In this document: positions 55,665 to 64,000 of the stretch, piece after piece
Position numbering within the stretch: position 1 is the first letter of the stretch
Layout of the letters: every line of letters begins with the position of its first letter
NCBI RefSeq assembly: GCF_037381185.1
Contig: NZ_JARRQY010000001.1
Coordinates: forward strand, 62,001 to 126,000
Direction: 5' to 3'
Length of the DNA: 64,000 bases
DNA from: Acidihalobacter_A sp037381185
GTDB taxonomy: Bacteria; Pseudomonadota; Gammaproteobacteria; DSM-5130; Acidihalobacteraceae
Program-made: the position numbers and the translations under genes
The notes under the pieces: generated by a model
Seen by the model: only the letters and a program-made list of their open reading frames with translations
Database searches by the model: none
Told to the model about the DNA's origin: nothing

Positions 55665-56390
55665 GAGTACGCGATGGACATAGCCCGCTTCATCCCAGTC
55701 GGCGTATCGGACTCGGTCTGACCGGCCTTGCCGACGCGCTGCTGCTTGCCGGGATGCACTAAGGCTCGCAGGCCGTACGCGACCAGGCTGCCGGACCATC
55801 CACGTCGTCGGCCACGCGGCCTACCGCGCTTCAGCGGCTCTGGTGGGCGAGAAGGGGGCGTCCCGAATTTCGTCGCCGAGGCGTATCTGGGCGGACCGTT
55901 CGTTGCCTGCCTGCCGCGGGACATTCGCAAAGACATCGCCGCCTGGCATACGCCGTAGTCACTGTCGGGTGATTGTGCCGGCAGGCTCATCAGTCTGCCG
56001 GCCGGCAATGTTTCCAGCGGAATCGAACCCATCTTCGCCATTGATCAGCGTCGACGCCTGACCATCGGCGCTGGCAGGGAGCGCGAATTGAGCCTGGTGG
56101 GCTGGGCCTGTGGGCCGTGGCGCCGCACGCACCAGGATGAGAAAGTCTGGTGACCGCGTTGGAGCTTTCCCAGGGGGCGCATCTGGCCATGCGGGCGGTT
56201 GTTGCGTCCTTACGCCGACAACGCTTTTTCGAAGACCATGAATGTGCCCGCGGAGATGCCGTTCGAGGAATTCAGCGCACTTTACGAGCCGGCGTACTCG
56301 CTCGGCCTCAATGGCTGCACGGCCTTCCATCCCGGTGCGGACCTGGACGGCGTGGCTCCATGCGGTCGAATCTCAAGTGTACTGCTGTGA
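55665..56390 (+). pseudogene. nrdJ: Decayed adenosylcobalamin-dependent ribonucleotide reductase (nrdJ)
   Basis: Pieces of a class II ribonucleotide reductase appear in order but in shifting frames. RRIGLGLTGLADALLLAGMH is broken by a TAA (55760-55762) where a Tyr codon is expected, and GSQAVRDQAAG continues in the same frame. Then HAAYRASAALVGEKG, FVAEAYLGGPFVACLPRDIR, ISLPAGNVSSGIEPIFAIDQRR and finally PYADNAFSKTMNVPAEMPFEEF with LGLNGCTAFHP follow. At least three frameshifts and one nonsense change separate them. The N-terminal two-thirds or so and the extreme C-terminus are missing. No functional product is possible. Confidence 0.85.
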
Positions 56391-56558
56391 CGTCTTGCGC
56401 GAAGGTGATTGAAGGTAGGGACGATTTGGACACGGTGGACACCGGTTTACTTCAGACGAAACAGGTGTCGAAAGTGCATACTTGAGGCCATGACCGCATG
56501 CGGTGCATGCCGGTTTCGGTTAGTAATTCTTTAGTGAGCGGAAGGTTTCGATCTGACG

Positions 56559-57035
56559 ATGAAAATCAAAGTACTGTTCGTGTGCATGGGCAATATCTGC
56601 CGTTCTCCGGCCGCGCAGGGCATGTTCGAGCACCTGTTGGCCGAGCAGGGCCTGGAACATATCATCGAGGTGGATTCGGCAGGGACTCACGCTTATCACG
56701 TTGGCGAGGTGCCGGATGCGCGCATGCAGGCGGCAGCGGCCCGGCGTGGCCTTGATCTGTCCGGTCAGCGTGCGCGGCGCGTCGCCAGCGAGGATTTTGC
56801 CCTCTACCACTACATCCTTGCGATGGACCACTCCAATCTGGCCGAGTTGCAGGAGCGTATGCCGGACGAGGGAACACCGCCCGTGCTGTTCATGAGCTAT
56901 GCGGGGGCGGTTGGTATGGACGAGGTGCCGGATCCGTACTATGGCGGTGAAACCGGTTTCGAGCGGGTGCTCGATCTGGTGGAGGAGGCTGCAAACGGCC
57001 TGCTGCAGAGCATTCGCAGGCAGCACTCGATCTGA
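56559..57035 (+). CDS. Low-molecular-weight protein-tyrosine phosphatase
   Basis: A 158-residue enzyme with the P-loop CMGNICRS (catalytic Cys9, Arg15) at the N-terminus and the general-acid Asp in DPYYGG near residue 127. This is the LMW-PTP fold, shared with arsenate reductases of the Gram-positive type, but the DPYYGG loop favours phosphatase activity. In bacteria it often controls exopolysaccharide export; no such genes or tyrosine kinase are nearby. It converges on rne, with a shared terminator between. Confidence 0.92.
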   Translation: MKIKVLFVCMGNICRSPAAQGMFEHLLAEQGLEHIIEVDSAGTHAYHVGEVPDARMQAAAARRGLDLSGQRARRVASEDFALYHYILAMDHSNLAELQERMPDEGTPPVLFMSYAGAVGMDEVPDPYYGGETGFERVLDLVEEAANGLLQSIRRQHSI

Positions 57036-57053
57036 GAGAGTCTTCCAGTGGAG

Positions 57054-57081
57054 GGCGTGGCCGTGCAGACACGGCCACGCC
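57054..57081. terminator. Bidirectional terminator between the phosphatase gene and rne
   Basis: GGCGTGGCCGTG (57054-57065) pairs perfectly with CACGGCCACGCC (57070-57081) around a 4-base loop, 18 bases after the phosphatase stop and 25 bases from the rne stop on the other strand. Confidence 0.8.
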
Positions 57082-57106
57082 TGATCACTCGGAGGCAGAA
57101 GCTGTG

Positions 57107-60100
57107 TCAGCCGTCGACCGGCTCCTTGCTTCGCGCAGTCGGGTCCTGAGGTTTGGGGGCGACAGCAGGGGCGTCCGCCGCCGGCGTGCTCCGGGTTTTC
57201 TCAACCGCCGCTTCGACCACCGAACGCTGCTGCGCGTTCTCCTTCTCTACAGTGGACTGTACAGTGCTTGGGCCGGCATCCGGCTTGCGTGTTTCCGGAG
57301 CAGTCGCCGGCTTGTCTGCTTCCGTCACGCTGCGCTGAGGAGCGGGCTTTGCAGCCGGTGGTTCAGCGGAAGGCTGCTGCGTGCTGCTTTTGGGTGTGGG
57401 ATCCGGCTCAACTGCCGGCTTGCCGGTTTCCGTCGTGCCGTGCTGGGAACGAGGTTTTTCGATCGCCTGGCGCGGCGATTCGGCGGGAGGCAGAGCGCCG
57501 CCCTTGGGCGCTGCGCCCGGTTCGGCCGCCGGCTTGCCGGCTTCTACCGTACTGCGCTCGGGGCGTGGTTTTTCGACCGCCTGCTTCGGCGGCTCGCCGG
57601 AGGGCCGGGCGTTGCTCGTGGGCGTTGCCTCCGGAGCAACTGCCGGCCGGGGATGCTTCGATGCGAGAGCTTGGTCCGAAGCGACGGCGGGGGTCTTATT
57701 CTCTTCCGGCGCGGACTCGCGAGCTGCCGCAGTGTCGGCGGACTTGGTTGCCTTTTCGGCAGGAGCCTTGTTCACGGCTTCCTGCGGCCGACTGTCCGCG
57801 TTTGCCGTCTTGGGCGTTACAGTGTCGCCGGCGACTTGGGATTCGGATCGCTTGGCCGTTGTCGTTTCCGTCTGCGCGGTGGCCGGGCGCTGGGCCGGAG
57901 ATTCTTCCTGCTGCCTTGGCGTGTCTTCGGAGCGGGGTTTTGCGCTGTCAGAAGCCTCTGCCTCTGCCTCTGCCGCTGCAGGTTGCTGCTGTTTCACGCC
58001 GGCTTCGTCGCGGGGCTTGCCAGTATCGGCCTGAGCCGTGTCGTTCGCTCTGTCCGCGCTCGAGCCGTTGTTGTTGCGCCGTGCGCCGCCGCGGCGTCCC
58101 CGGCGTGAGCGGCTGCTGCGTGAGGAGGTGGCGTCTTCGCCGGTTCCAACGGCGGTTGGCGTGGTATCCCCCGGCTCGCTTTGCGGAGCGTCGGTACCGC
58201 CGGCAGCCGATTCGGCGTTGTCGCTGCCGCTGCTTTCGGCGTCCGTTTGCTCGGCGTTTTCGCGGCTGCGGCCACGACGGCGGCCGGAGCGGCGGCGCCG
58301 CGAGCGCGAAGTGCCGCTCTCTTCGGAGTTTTCGTCGCCGGGGACTGGGGGCAGTGCCGAGGTCTGCTTCGGCTGTTCACTCTCGGTCTTGGCGCCGGAG
58401 GTCTCTTCGGTCTTCGCTTTGCCGTTGCGCGCGTTTCTTGGCTTGGACGAAGCTTCGGCCGTGCGGCGTTCACGTTCTTCGCGGGGTTTTTCGCCATCAC
58501 CGCGGGACTGGCCGCCGCGCGTGCGTCGGGTGCGCTCGCTCTGACCGTCTTCCTTGTTCTGACGCGCAGGGCGTTTGGGCTTGGCGGCAGGAGGGGCTTC
58601 AGGTTCCGCAGCGGGTGGCATTGGGGCGAAGAGGCTGTGCCAGATGCGGGTGATCAAGCCTGGCTTCACAGCGTCTTCGCCGGTTGCCGTTTGTTTCGCG
58701 GGAGGCGTTTCCCGATGCGGCGGGGGCGGCGGCGCGGTGACGCTGATCGCAGCCACGGCGGGGTCGGCTTCCTTAGGCCGTGGCTGACGGATTTCGGGGT
58801 CTTCGGGCACCGGCGCCAACTGGTAGCTGGCTTCGGCAGGGGCCTGCGATGCAGCGTCCTCGCGTACCCGGATGACTTCGAAATGTGGCGTTTCCAGCGT
58901 CTGGCTGGGCACGATCACCGCGCGGACCTTATGGCGTTCCTCGATTTCGAACAGCACGCTGCGTTTTTCGTTGAGCAGGAAGGTGGCGACGTCGACCGGA
59001 ACCTTGACGATCACTTCGCCGGTGCGGTCCTTGATGGCCTCTTCCTCGATCAGGCGCAGCATGGACAGCGCCAGCGACTCGGTGCCGCGAATCGTGCCCT
59101 GGCCGCTGCAGCGCGGGCAGACGATCTGGCTGGATTCGCCCAGCGAGGGCCGTAGGCGCTGGCGGGACATTTCCAGCAAGCCGAAACGCGAGATGCGTCC
59201 GACCTGCACGCGGGCACGGTCGAGCTTGAGTGCGTCGCGCAGGCGGTTTTCCACCTCGCGCTGGTGCTTACTGGGCGCCATGTCGATGAAATCGATGACG
59301 ATCAGTCCGCCGAGATCGCGCAGGCGCAGCTGGCGGGCGACCTCGTCGGCAGCTTCCAAGTTGGTGTTGAGGGCGGTTTCCTCGATGTCTCCGCCCTTTG
59401 TGGAGCGGGCCGAGTTGACGTCGATGGAGATCAGCGCTTCGGTATGGTCGATGACGATGGCGCCACCGGAGGGAAGCTGCACTTCGCGCTGGAAGGCGCT
59501 TTCGATCTGGTTCTCGATCTGATAGCGGTTGAACAGCGGCACGCGGTCTTCGTAGCGCTTGAGCTTGCGCGCGTTGTGCGGCATGACCTGATTGACGAAG
59601 TCCAGCGCCTGGCCGTAGACCGTCTCGTCGTCGATGATGATTTCGGAGATGTCGTTGCGGAAATGATCGCGCAGGGCACGGATGATGACGTTGCTTTCCT
59701 GATAGATCAGCGCTGGCGCCTTGCGTTCGGCGGTGGCAGCGCGTATCGCCTCCCACAAGGTGGTGAGGTAGTCGAGATCCCACTGCAATTCCTCGGCGTT
59801 TCGGCCGACGCCCGCGGTACGGGCGATCAGGCCCATGCTCTCGGGAACGACCAGCTCGCTCATCGCCTCGCGCAGTTCGCTGCGGTCGTCGCCTTCGATG
59901 CGGCGCGACACGCCGCCGGCGCGCGGGTTGTTGGGCATGAGCACCAGATAGCGGCCGGCCAGACTGACGTAGGTGGTCAGCGCGGCGCCCTTGGTACCGC
60001 GTTCTTCCTTTTCGACCTGGACCAGGACTTCCTGGCCTTCGCGCAGGGCTTCCTTGATGCTGGGACGGGAGTCCGAGTCGCGCACGGATTCGGCATAGAA

Positions 60101-60328
60101 TTCCTGGGCGACTTCCTTGAACGGCAGAAAACCGTGGCGTTCGGCGCCGTAGTTGACGAAGGCGGCTTCCAGGCTAGGTTCGACCCGGGTGATGACACCC
60201 TTATAGACGTTGGCCTTTTTCTGCTCGCGCGCCGGGACTTCGATGTCGAGGTCGTACAGCCGCTGGCCGTCGACCATGGCCACGCGCAGCTCTTCGGGCT
60301 GGGTGGCGTTGATGAGGATACGTTTCAT
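57107..60328 (-). CDS. rne: Ribonuclease E
   Basis: A 1073-residue endoribonuclease, the core of the RNA degradosome. The catalytic half (about 1-510) begins MKRILINATQPEELRVA, with the S1 domain (about 37-120), the DNase I-like active-site segment IDVNSARST with IDFIDMAP, and the zinc-link CPRCSGQG (about 403-410). The C-terminal half (about 520-1073) is disordered: Arg-rich RNA-binding stretches (GQSRGDGEKPREERERR; SRRRRSGRRRGRSR) and Pro/Ala/Lys-rich imperfect repeats. Divergent from rluC as in many gammaproteobacteria. Confidence 0.95.
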   Translation of the reverse strand: MKRILINATQPEELRVAMVDGQRLYDLDIEVPAREQKKANVYKGVITRVEPSLEAAFVNYGAERHGFLPFKEVAQEFYAESVRDSDSRPSIKEALREGQEVLVQVEKEERGTKGAALTTYVSLAGRYLVLMPNNPRAGGVSRRIEGDDRSELREAMSELVVPESMGLIARTAGVGRNAEELQWDLDYLTTLWEAIRAATAERKAPALIYQESNVIIRALRDHFRNDISEIIIDDETVYGQALDFVNQVMPHNARKLKRYEDRVPLFNRYQIENQIESAFQREVQLPSGGAIVIDHTEALISIDVNSARSTKGGDIEETALNTNLEAADEVARQLRLRDLGGLIVIDFIDMAPSKHQREVENRLRDALKLDRARVQVGRISRFGLLEMSRQRLRPSLGESSQIVCPRCSGQGTIRGTESLALSMLRLIEEEAIKDRTGEVIVKVPVDVATFLLNEKRSVLFEIEERHKVRAVIVPSQTLETPHFEVIRVREDAASQAPAEASYQLAPVPEDPEIRQPRPKEADPAVAAISVTAPPPPPHRETPPAKQTATGEDAVKPGLITRIWHSLFAPMPPAAEPEAPPAAKPKRPARQNKEDGQSERTRRTRGGQSRGDGEKPREERERRTAEASSKPRNARNGKAKTEETSGAKTESEQPKQTSALPPVPGDENSEESGTSRSRRRRSGRRRGRSRENAEQTDAESSGSDNAESAAGGTDAPQSEPGDTTPTAVGTGEDATSSRSSRSRRGRRGGARRNNNGSSADRANDTAQADTGKPRDEAGVKQQQPAAAEAEAEASDSAKPRSEDTPRQQEESPAQRPATAQTETTTAKRSESQVAGDTVTPKTANADSRPQEAVNKAPAEKATKSADTAAARESAPEENKTPAVASDQALASKHPRPAVAPEATPTSNARPSGEPPKQAVEKPRPERSTVEAGKPAAEPGAAPKGGALPPAESPRQAIEKPRSQHGTTETGKPAVEPDPTPKSSTQQPSAEPPAAKPAPQRSVTEADKPATAPETRKPDAGPSTVQSTVEKENAQQRSVVEAAVEKTRSTPAADAPAVAPKPQDPTARSKEPVDG

Positions 60329-60892
60329 TTAATTTGTGTTCTCTGGGTAAGGGCCCGCCCGGTCCAGGCGCGCTGCGCGGCGAGCCCGCGCTCGGCGCAA
60401 TGGCGCCGGCGGCGATGAACTCGGCGAGACGCAGTTGCAGCCAGGCTTCCAACAAGCCCATGCGCTGCAGCGGACCTAGCGGGTCCCGTAGGGTCGATGT
60501 TCCGCGGGACGTTCGGCTCAGAGGCGACCTTCGGCAGCGCGTGCGGTGCCACATGTCCGCGAAAGCCGCACGGTAATGGTGGCGGCGCTGGATGTGGGCC
60601 TGGCTGGAGGAGTGCCTGAGCAAGACGTGCGGTACCTGTATATCCTGTTTTGTTGCCGGGCCGGGAACGCTCCCGGTCGAATGCAAAGTGTGTCCGGTCA
60701 AGACCGGGCACAGGAAAATCACTGCATTTACAGGGTGTTGGTTATTGAGTCTCACCTATTTTCCCTGTTCGGACAATATAGCAAGCTTGTGACGCCGCAT
60801 CAAAGCGTTATATGCGCCCGGTTACGGCAGGCCGGTCCGAGGCGCTTTCGGCTGACGCGTAAGCGTCACCGGCGTTTGTTATGATCGCGCCC
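60329..60892. other. rne-rluC divergent region, long rne leader
   Basis: 564 bases without a convincing gene. AT-richer DNA near 60715-60800 probably holds the divergent promoters, which would give rne a leader of several hundred bases, in keeping with RNase E autoregulation through its 5' UTR. A Cys-rich 66-codon frame (60592-60792, plus) has no ribosome site and is not called. A TGACGC-GTAA-GCGTCA hairpin lies at 60853-60868, just before rluC. Confidence 0.5.
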
Positions 60893-61849
60893 ATGAAGAC
60901 CTCTTCCCAGCCGGAGTCGATGCCGGTCCGTTTCGTGGAAATCGATGCCGGGCACGCAGGGCAGCGCCTGGACAACTTTCTGCTCGGCGAATTGAAGGGC
61001 GTCACCCGCAGCCTGGTGTATCGCATCGTGCGCAAGGGCGAGGTGCGGGTGAACCGCGGCCGCGCCAAGCCGACCTACCGGCTGGAGTTGGGCGATCAGG
61101 TTCGCATCCCTCCGCTGCGGGTTGCGCAGCCGGCTCCGGTAAGCGCCATTCCGCAAGCGCTCGGCGCCGAGCTGGATGCGGCCGTCCTCTACGAGGATGC
61201 CGAGTTGCTGGTGATCAACAAGCCGGCCGGGCTGGCCGTGCATGGCGGCAGCGGTCTGCGTTTCGGGGTGATCGAGGCCCTGCGCGAGTTGCGTCCGCAC
61301 ACGCCTTTCCTGGAGCTGGCGCACCGCCTTGATCGCGAGACCAGCGGGGTGTTGGTGCTGGCCAAGTCGCGCAGGATGCTCACGCAGCTGCACGCCTTGC
61401 TGCGCGGAGGCGGCATGCGCAAGGAGTATCTGGCGTTGCTGTACGGCCGCTGGCAGGGCGGGGTGCGTACGGTGGACGCGCCGCTAGCGCGTACCGGCCG
61501 GCGGGGCAACGAGCGGCTGGTCGAAGTGGCCGAGGAGGAAGGCAGCGATGCGCTCAGCCGCTTTCGTCCTGTTCGGCGTTTGCGCGAGCATACGCTGGCG
61601 TCCGTCGATATCGGCACCGGCCGAACGCATCAGATCCGCGTGCATGCCGCGAGTCTGGGCCATCCGGTGGTGGGCGACAAGAAGTACGGCGATTTCGCGG
61701 CCAACCGCGCGGCGCGCGAACTCGGTTTGAAGCGGCAGTTCCTGCATGCCGCCAGGCTCGAGTTCCAGCTGCCCGATTCCGGCCGCCGGCATCGCTTCGA
61801 GGCCCCGCTTCCACATGATCTGCAGGCTTACCTGGACAGACTTTCATGA
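60893..61849 (+). CDS. rluC: 23S rRNA pseudouridine synthase RluC
   Basis: A 318-residue RluA-family synthase with an N-terminal S4 RNA-binding domain (about 20-75) and catalytic Asp147 in HRLDRETSG. RluC modifies 23S rRNA at 955, 2504 and 2580 in E. coli. The ATG at 60893 is preferred over 60881 because TATGAT at 60880-60885 could be a -10 element, which would make the mRNA leaderless or nearly so. It is divergent from rne and overlaps the HAD gene by 4 bases, the conserved gammaproteobacterial order. Confidence 0.92.
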   Translation: MKTSSQPESMPVRFVEIDAGHAGQRLDNFLLGELKGVTRSLVYRIVRKGEVRVNRGRAKPTYRLELGDQVRIPPLRVAQPAPVSAIPQALGAELDAAVLYEDAELLVINKPAGLAVHGGSGLRFGVIEALRELRPHTPFLELAHRLDRETSGVLVLAKSRRMLTQLHALLRGGGMRKEYLALLYGRWQGGVRTVDAPLARTGRRGNERLVEVAEEEGSDALSRFRPVRRLREHTLASVDIGTGRTHQIRVHAASLGHPVVGDKKYGDFAANRAARELGLKRQFLHAARLEFQLPDSGRRHRFEAPLPHDLQAYLDRLS

Positions 61850-62538
61850 CCAAACCCTATGAACTGCTGATTTTCGACTGGGACGGGACCTTGATGGATT
61901 CCCATGCGCGAATCGTGGCCTGTATGCAGGGTGCGGCGCGCGACGTGGGTGCGGCGCCGCGGGAGGACGATACCGTGCGCCACATCATCGGTCTGGCGCT
62001 GGACAAGGCGATAGGCAGCTTGTATCCGGAAGCCGAAGGGGCTTTTGTCGAGCGTTTCACGGAGGCCTACCGCGAGCGGTTTCTGAGCGATGGAGAGGCA
62101 CTGCAGACGATGTTCGACGGGGCACATGATGTCCTCGACGTACTGGAACGGGACGGCTATATGCTCGCCGTGGCCACCGGCAAGGGGCGCTCCGGCTTGG
62201 ATCGCGTGTTGGCCCAGGCCGGTCTCGAGAGCCGGTTCCACGTCACCCGCTGCGCCGACGAGGCGTTCTCGAAGCCGCATCCGGCCATGCTCGAACAGAT
62301 TCTGGAGTTTACCGGCGTCGAGCCGGTGCAGGCCCTGATGATCGGCGACACCACTTACGATCTCGAGATGGCCCACAATGCCGGAGTTGACTCGCTCGGC
62401 GTCAGCTACGGGGCGCATTCTCCCGAAGCGTTGGTGCAGTGGCGGCCGCTGGCCATTCTGGAGCGTATTGATGCTTTGCCGGATTGGTTGTTCGATCATG
62501 AGCGCCGCCGCCAGGAGCGGCCGGCTACACATTCGTAG
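61846..62538 (+). CDS. HAD-superfamily (subfamily IA) phosphatase
   Basis: A 230-residue Gph-like hydrolase. Motif I is FDWDGTLMDS (Asp11 nucleophile, Asp13 acid), motif II VATGK, motif III Lys in SKPHP, and motif IV IGDTTYD. The helical cap between motifs I and II fits phosphoglycolate-type phosphatases. The exact substrate is unknown. Its ATG overlaps the rluC stop (ATGA), implying coupled expression; sppA follows after 24 bases. Confidence 0.9.
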   Translation: MTKPYELLIFDWDGTLMDSHARIVACMQGAARDVGAAPREDDTVRHIIGLALDKAIGSLYPEAEGAFVERFTEAYRERFLSDGEALQTMFDGAHDVLDVLERDGYMLAVATGKGRSGLDRVLAQAGLESRFHVTRCADEAFSKPHPAMLEQILEFTGVEPVQALMIGDTTYDLEMAHNAGVDSLGVSYGAHSPEALVQWRPLAILERIDALPDWLFDHERRRQERPATHS

Positions 62539-62562
62539 GCCGTATCGCGAGGGGGGATGGTC

Positions 62563-63537
62563 ATGGCTGAGGAACCGAAGGTCGAAAGTGCCGGGGAGAG
62601 GGAGCACGGTTGGGAGCGAGAGGTGCTGACACGTCTTGCCTATGCCGGCCTGGTCGAGCAGCGGCGTGCGCGGCGCTGGAGCATATTCTTTCGTTTCGTA
62701 GGGCTCGGCATTTTCGCGCTGATCGTGCTGCGTGTGCTGTCACTGGGTATCGGTCACATCGCCGATGCGGAGGGGCCGCATACGGCGGTGGTACGGCTCG
62801 AAGGGGTGATCGCGCCGGGTACCCAGGCCGACGCTGCGGTGGTCGGGCGCGGTCTGCGCGCGGCCTTCAAGGCCAAGGGTACGGAAGGTGTCGTGCTGTA
62901 CATCAACAGTCCCGGCGGCAGTCCCGTGCAGGCCGATGAAATCAATCGCGAGATGCTGCGCTTGCGCAAGGCGTATCCGAAAATCCCGCTGTACGCTGTG
63001 TGTAGCGACGTCTGCGCGTCGGGCGGCTACTACGCTGCTGTGGGCGCCAGGGACATCTACGTCAATCCCGCCAGTATCGTCGGTTCGATCGGGGTGCGCA
63101 TGGATGGTTTCGGTTTCGTCGACGCGATGAAGAAGCTTGGCGTGACCCGGCGTCTGATGACCGCTGGCGAGCACAAGGCGGGGTTGGATCCGTTCGAGCC
63201 GGTCAAGCCTGAGGAAAAGGCGCATCTGCAGAAACTGCTCGATCAGGTGCACACCCAATTCATCGATGCGGTCAAGCGTGGGCGCGGCAAGCGTCTGGCC
63301 AACGACCCGACGCTGTTTTCGGGTTATTTCTGGACCGGCGAGGAAGCCCGACGGCTGGGTCTGGCGGACGGTTTCGGCAGCGTCCGCTACGTGGCGCGCA
63401 GCGTGATCAAGGCGCCGAGGGTGGTCGACTATACGCCGCGTCGCGATCTGTTCGAGCGTTTTTCGCAGGGGCTTGGGACGTCGGTGGCGAATGCGCTTTT
63501 GACGCTGCAGGAGAAGTTGAGTTTTGGTTTGCAGTAG
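62563..63537 (+). CDS. sppA: Signal peptide peptidase SppA, short form (S49 family)
   Basis: A 324-residue membrane-anchored serine protease that degrades cleaved signal peptides. One helix (about 41-62) anchors it, with the protease domain on the periplasmic side. The nucleophile is Ser153 in CASGGYYAA and the general base Lys205 in GEHKAGLDPF. Length matches the single-domain SppA of this operon type (rluC-HAD-sppA). GAGGGGGG lies 7 bases before the ATG at 62563; an ATG at 62557 is too close to it. Confidence 0.93.
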   Translation: MAEEPKVESAGEREHGWEREVLTRLAYAGLVEQRRARRWSIFFRFVGLGIFALIVLRVLSLGIGHIADAEGPHTAVVRLEGVIAPGTQADAAVVGRGLRAAFKAKGTEGVVLYINSPGGSPVQADEINREMLRLRKAYPKIPLYAVCSDVCASGGYYAAVGARDIYVNPASIVGSIGVRMDGFGFVDAMKKLGVTRRLMTAGEHKAGLDPFEPVKPEEKAHLQKLLDQVHTQFIDAVKRGRGKRLANDPTLFSGYFWTGEEARRLGLADGFGSVRYVARSVIKAPRVVDYTPRRDLFERFSQGLGTSVANALLTLQEKLSFGLQ

Positions 63538-64000
63538 GGGGGGCGGTTGGTGGACCTTACGCATCCTTTGAAAGTATTGGAGCTGGTTTCGGGCGCGAAT
63601 TAGCGGCGGGTTTCTCGACTTTGAGCGAGAGAAAGAGTCGCACTTGCTGGCCGCTGGGGCTCGTTTCGGGCGCGATTCGAGGTATAGGGCTCAGATTGAT
63701 CGAGGTGATGCGCCCGAGCCTCTTTCTTTGACCGCGCAAAGAAAGAGGCAAAAGAAACGCGCCCCCAAAGCACTCTGCGCCTGTGCCATTCACGGCTGCA
63801 GCGCCTCCAGGCTGCCTTGCCACAAGGCGCGTCGCGCAGGGAAGGCTCATTGCCTTCACCAGCGGCGCACCACCGGGGCGGGACAGCCTGGAGTCGCCCT
63901 TCGGGTGGGCTGGTGTGCGCCCATGGCTGCGTTGCGGCGCTTGCCAAGGGCTCGGACCATTGCCTTCGCACCGCGCCTTGCCCTGAACACACACCAGCCC
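63538..64000. repeat. Inverted-repeat-rich non-coding region, candidate dispersed repeat
   Basis: No supportable gene. The clearest structure is a perfect 13-bp palindrome: GCCTCTTTCTTTG (63718-63730), 6-base loop, CAAAGAAAGAGGC (63737-63749). GGGCTGGTGTG (63907-63917) has an exact inverse copy at 63990-64000. Open frames across it on the minus strand lack ribosome sites and read as low-complexity sequence. I suspect a multi-copy chromosomal element but cannot check copy number here. Confidence 0.5.

Noticed and set aside
60592..60792. Cys-rich 66-codon plus-strand frame in the rne leader
   Set aside because: No ribosome site and no recognisable zinc-binding spacing; more likely part of the untranslated leader.
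63557..63994. Two overlapping minus-strand frames in the last 460 bases
   Set aside because: They run through palindromes, lack ribosome sites and have repeat-like composition; treated as part of the repeat region.

Overview
The window looks like the chromosome of a GC-rich gammaproteobacterium. Supporting signs are the cecR-ybhGFSR export locus in the same gene order as in E. coli, a long RNase E followed by divergent rluC-HAD-sppA, an Lrp-type regulator divergent from ald, and azlCD. A plasma-membrane-type H+-ATPase, PPK2, class I (DhnA-type) aldolase and a decayed B12-dependent ribonucleotide reductase suggest an environmental, possibly sulfur-oxidising or acid-tolerant, relative of the Chromatiales. 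That placement is an inference. I saw no rRNA, tRNA, CRISPR array, insertion sequence or prophage.

Layout: 1-1880 is the end of a phosphate-uptake operon (pstC end, pstA, pstB), followed by a long perfect inverted repeat and dadA. 3334-7989 (minus) is a four-gene polyamine/opine-type ABC importer. 8241-14182 (minus) is ybhR, ybhS, ybhF, ybhG and a CecR-like TetR regulator. 14323-18780 holds two divergent c-di-GMP genes (PAS/GAF-GGDEF-EAL and HDOD-GGDEF). 18836-21656 (minus) is a TetR-controlled detoxification-like cassette (dienelactone hydrolase, DsrE, SDR) that ends in an internally deleted Old Yellow Enzyme gene.

21670-46089 is the most distinctive part: an almost unbroken minus-strand run of carbohydrate and energy genes. 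It holds glycogen phosphorylase, D-lactate dehydrogenase family, PfkB, class I aldolase, pyruvate kinase, enolase, PEP synthase, PPK2, a P-type H+-ATPase, a CoA-disulfide-reductase-like flavoprotein, two universal stress proteins, a LOG protein, a beta-CASP nuclease, a TauE-type permease and a Crp/Fnr regulator. A perfect FNR-type box (46241-46254) lies upstream of the first usp, and a near-perfect one (38326-38339) lies upstream of ppk2. I read this as an oxygen-limitation/energy-stress island that moves stored glycogen through glycolysis to lactate, with polyphosphate and H+ gradient control. It contains an odd gene pair: a phosphohexomutase homolog without its catalytic serine, translationally coupled to a terpenoid-cyclase-fold protein.

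46385-64000 returns to ordinary content: a DUF2934 protein, a SIMPL-domain secreted protein, azlCD, lrp/ald, a LysR/EamA-transporter pair, a class A penicillin-binding protein, a decayed nrdJ pseudogene, a low-molecular-weight tyrosine phosphatase, rne, then rluC, a HAD phosphatase and sppA. The last 460 bases look like a non-coding, possibly repeated, inverted-repeat-rich element.
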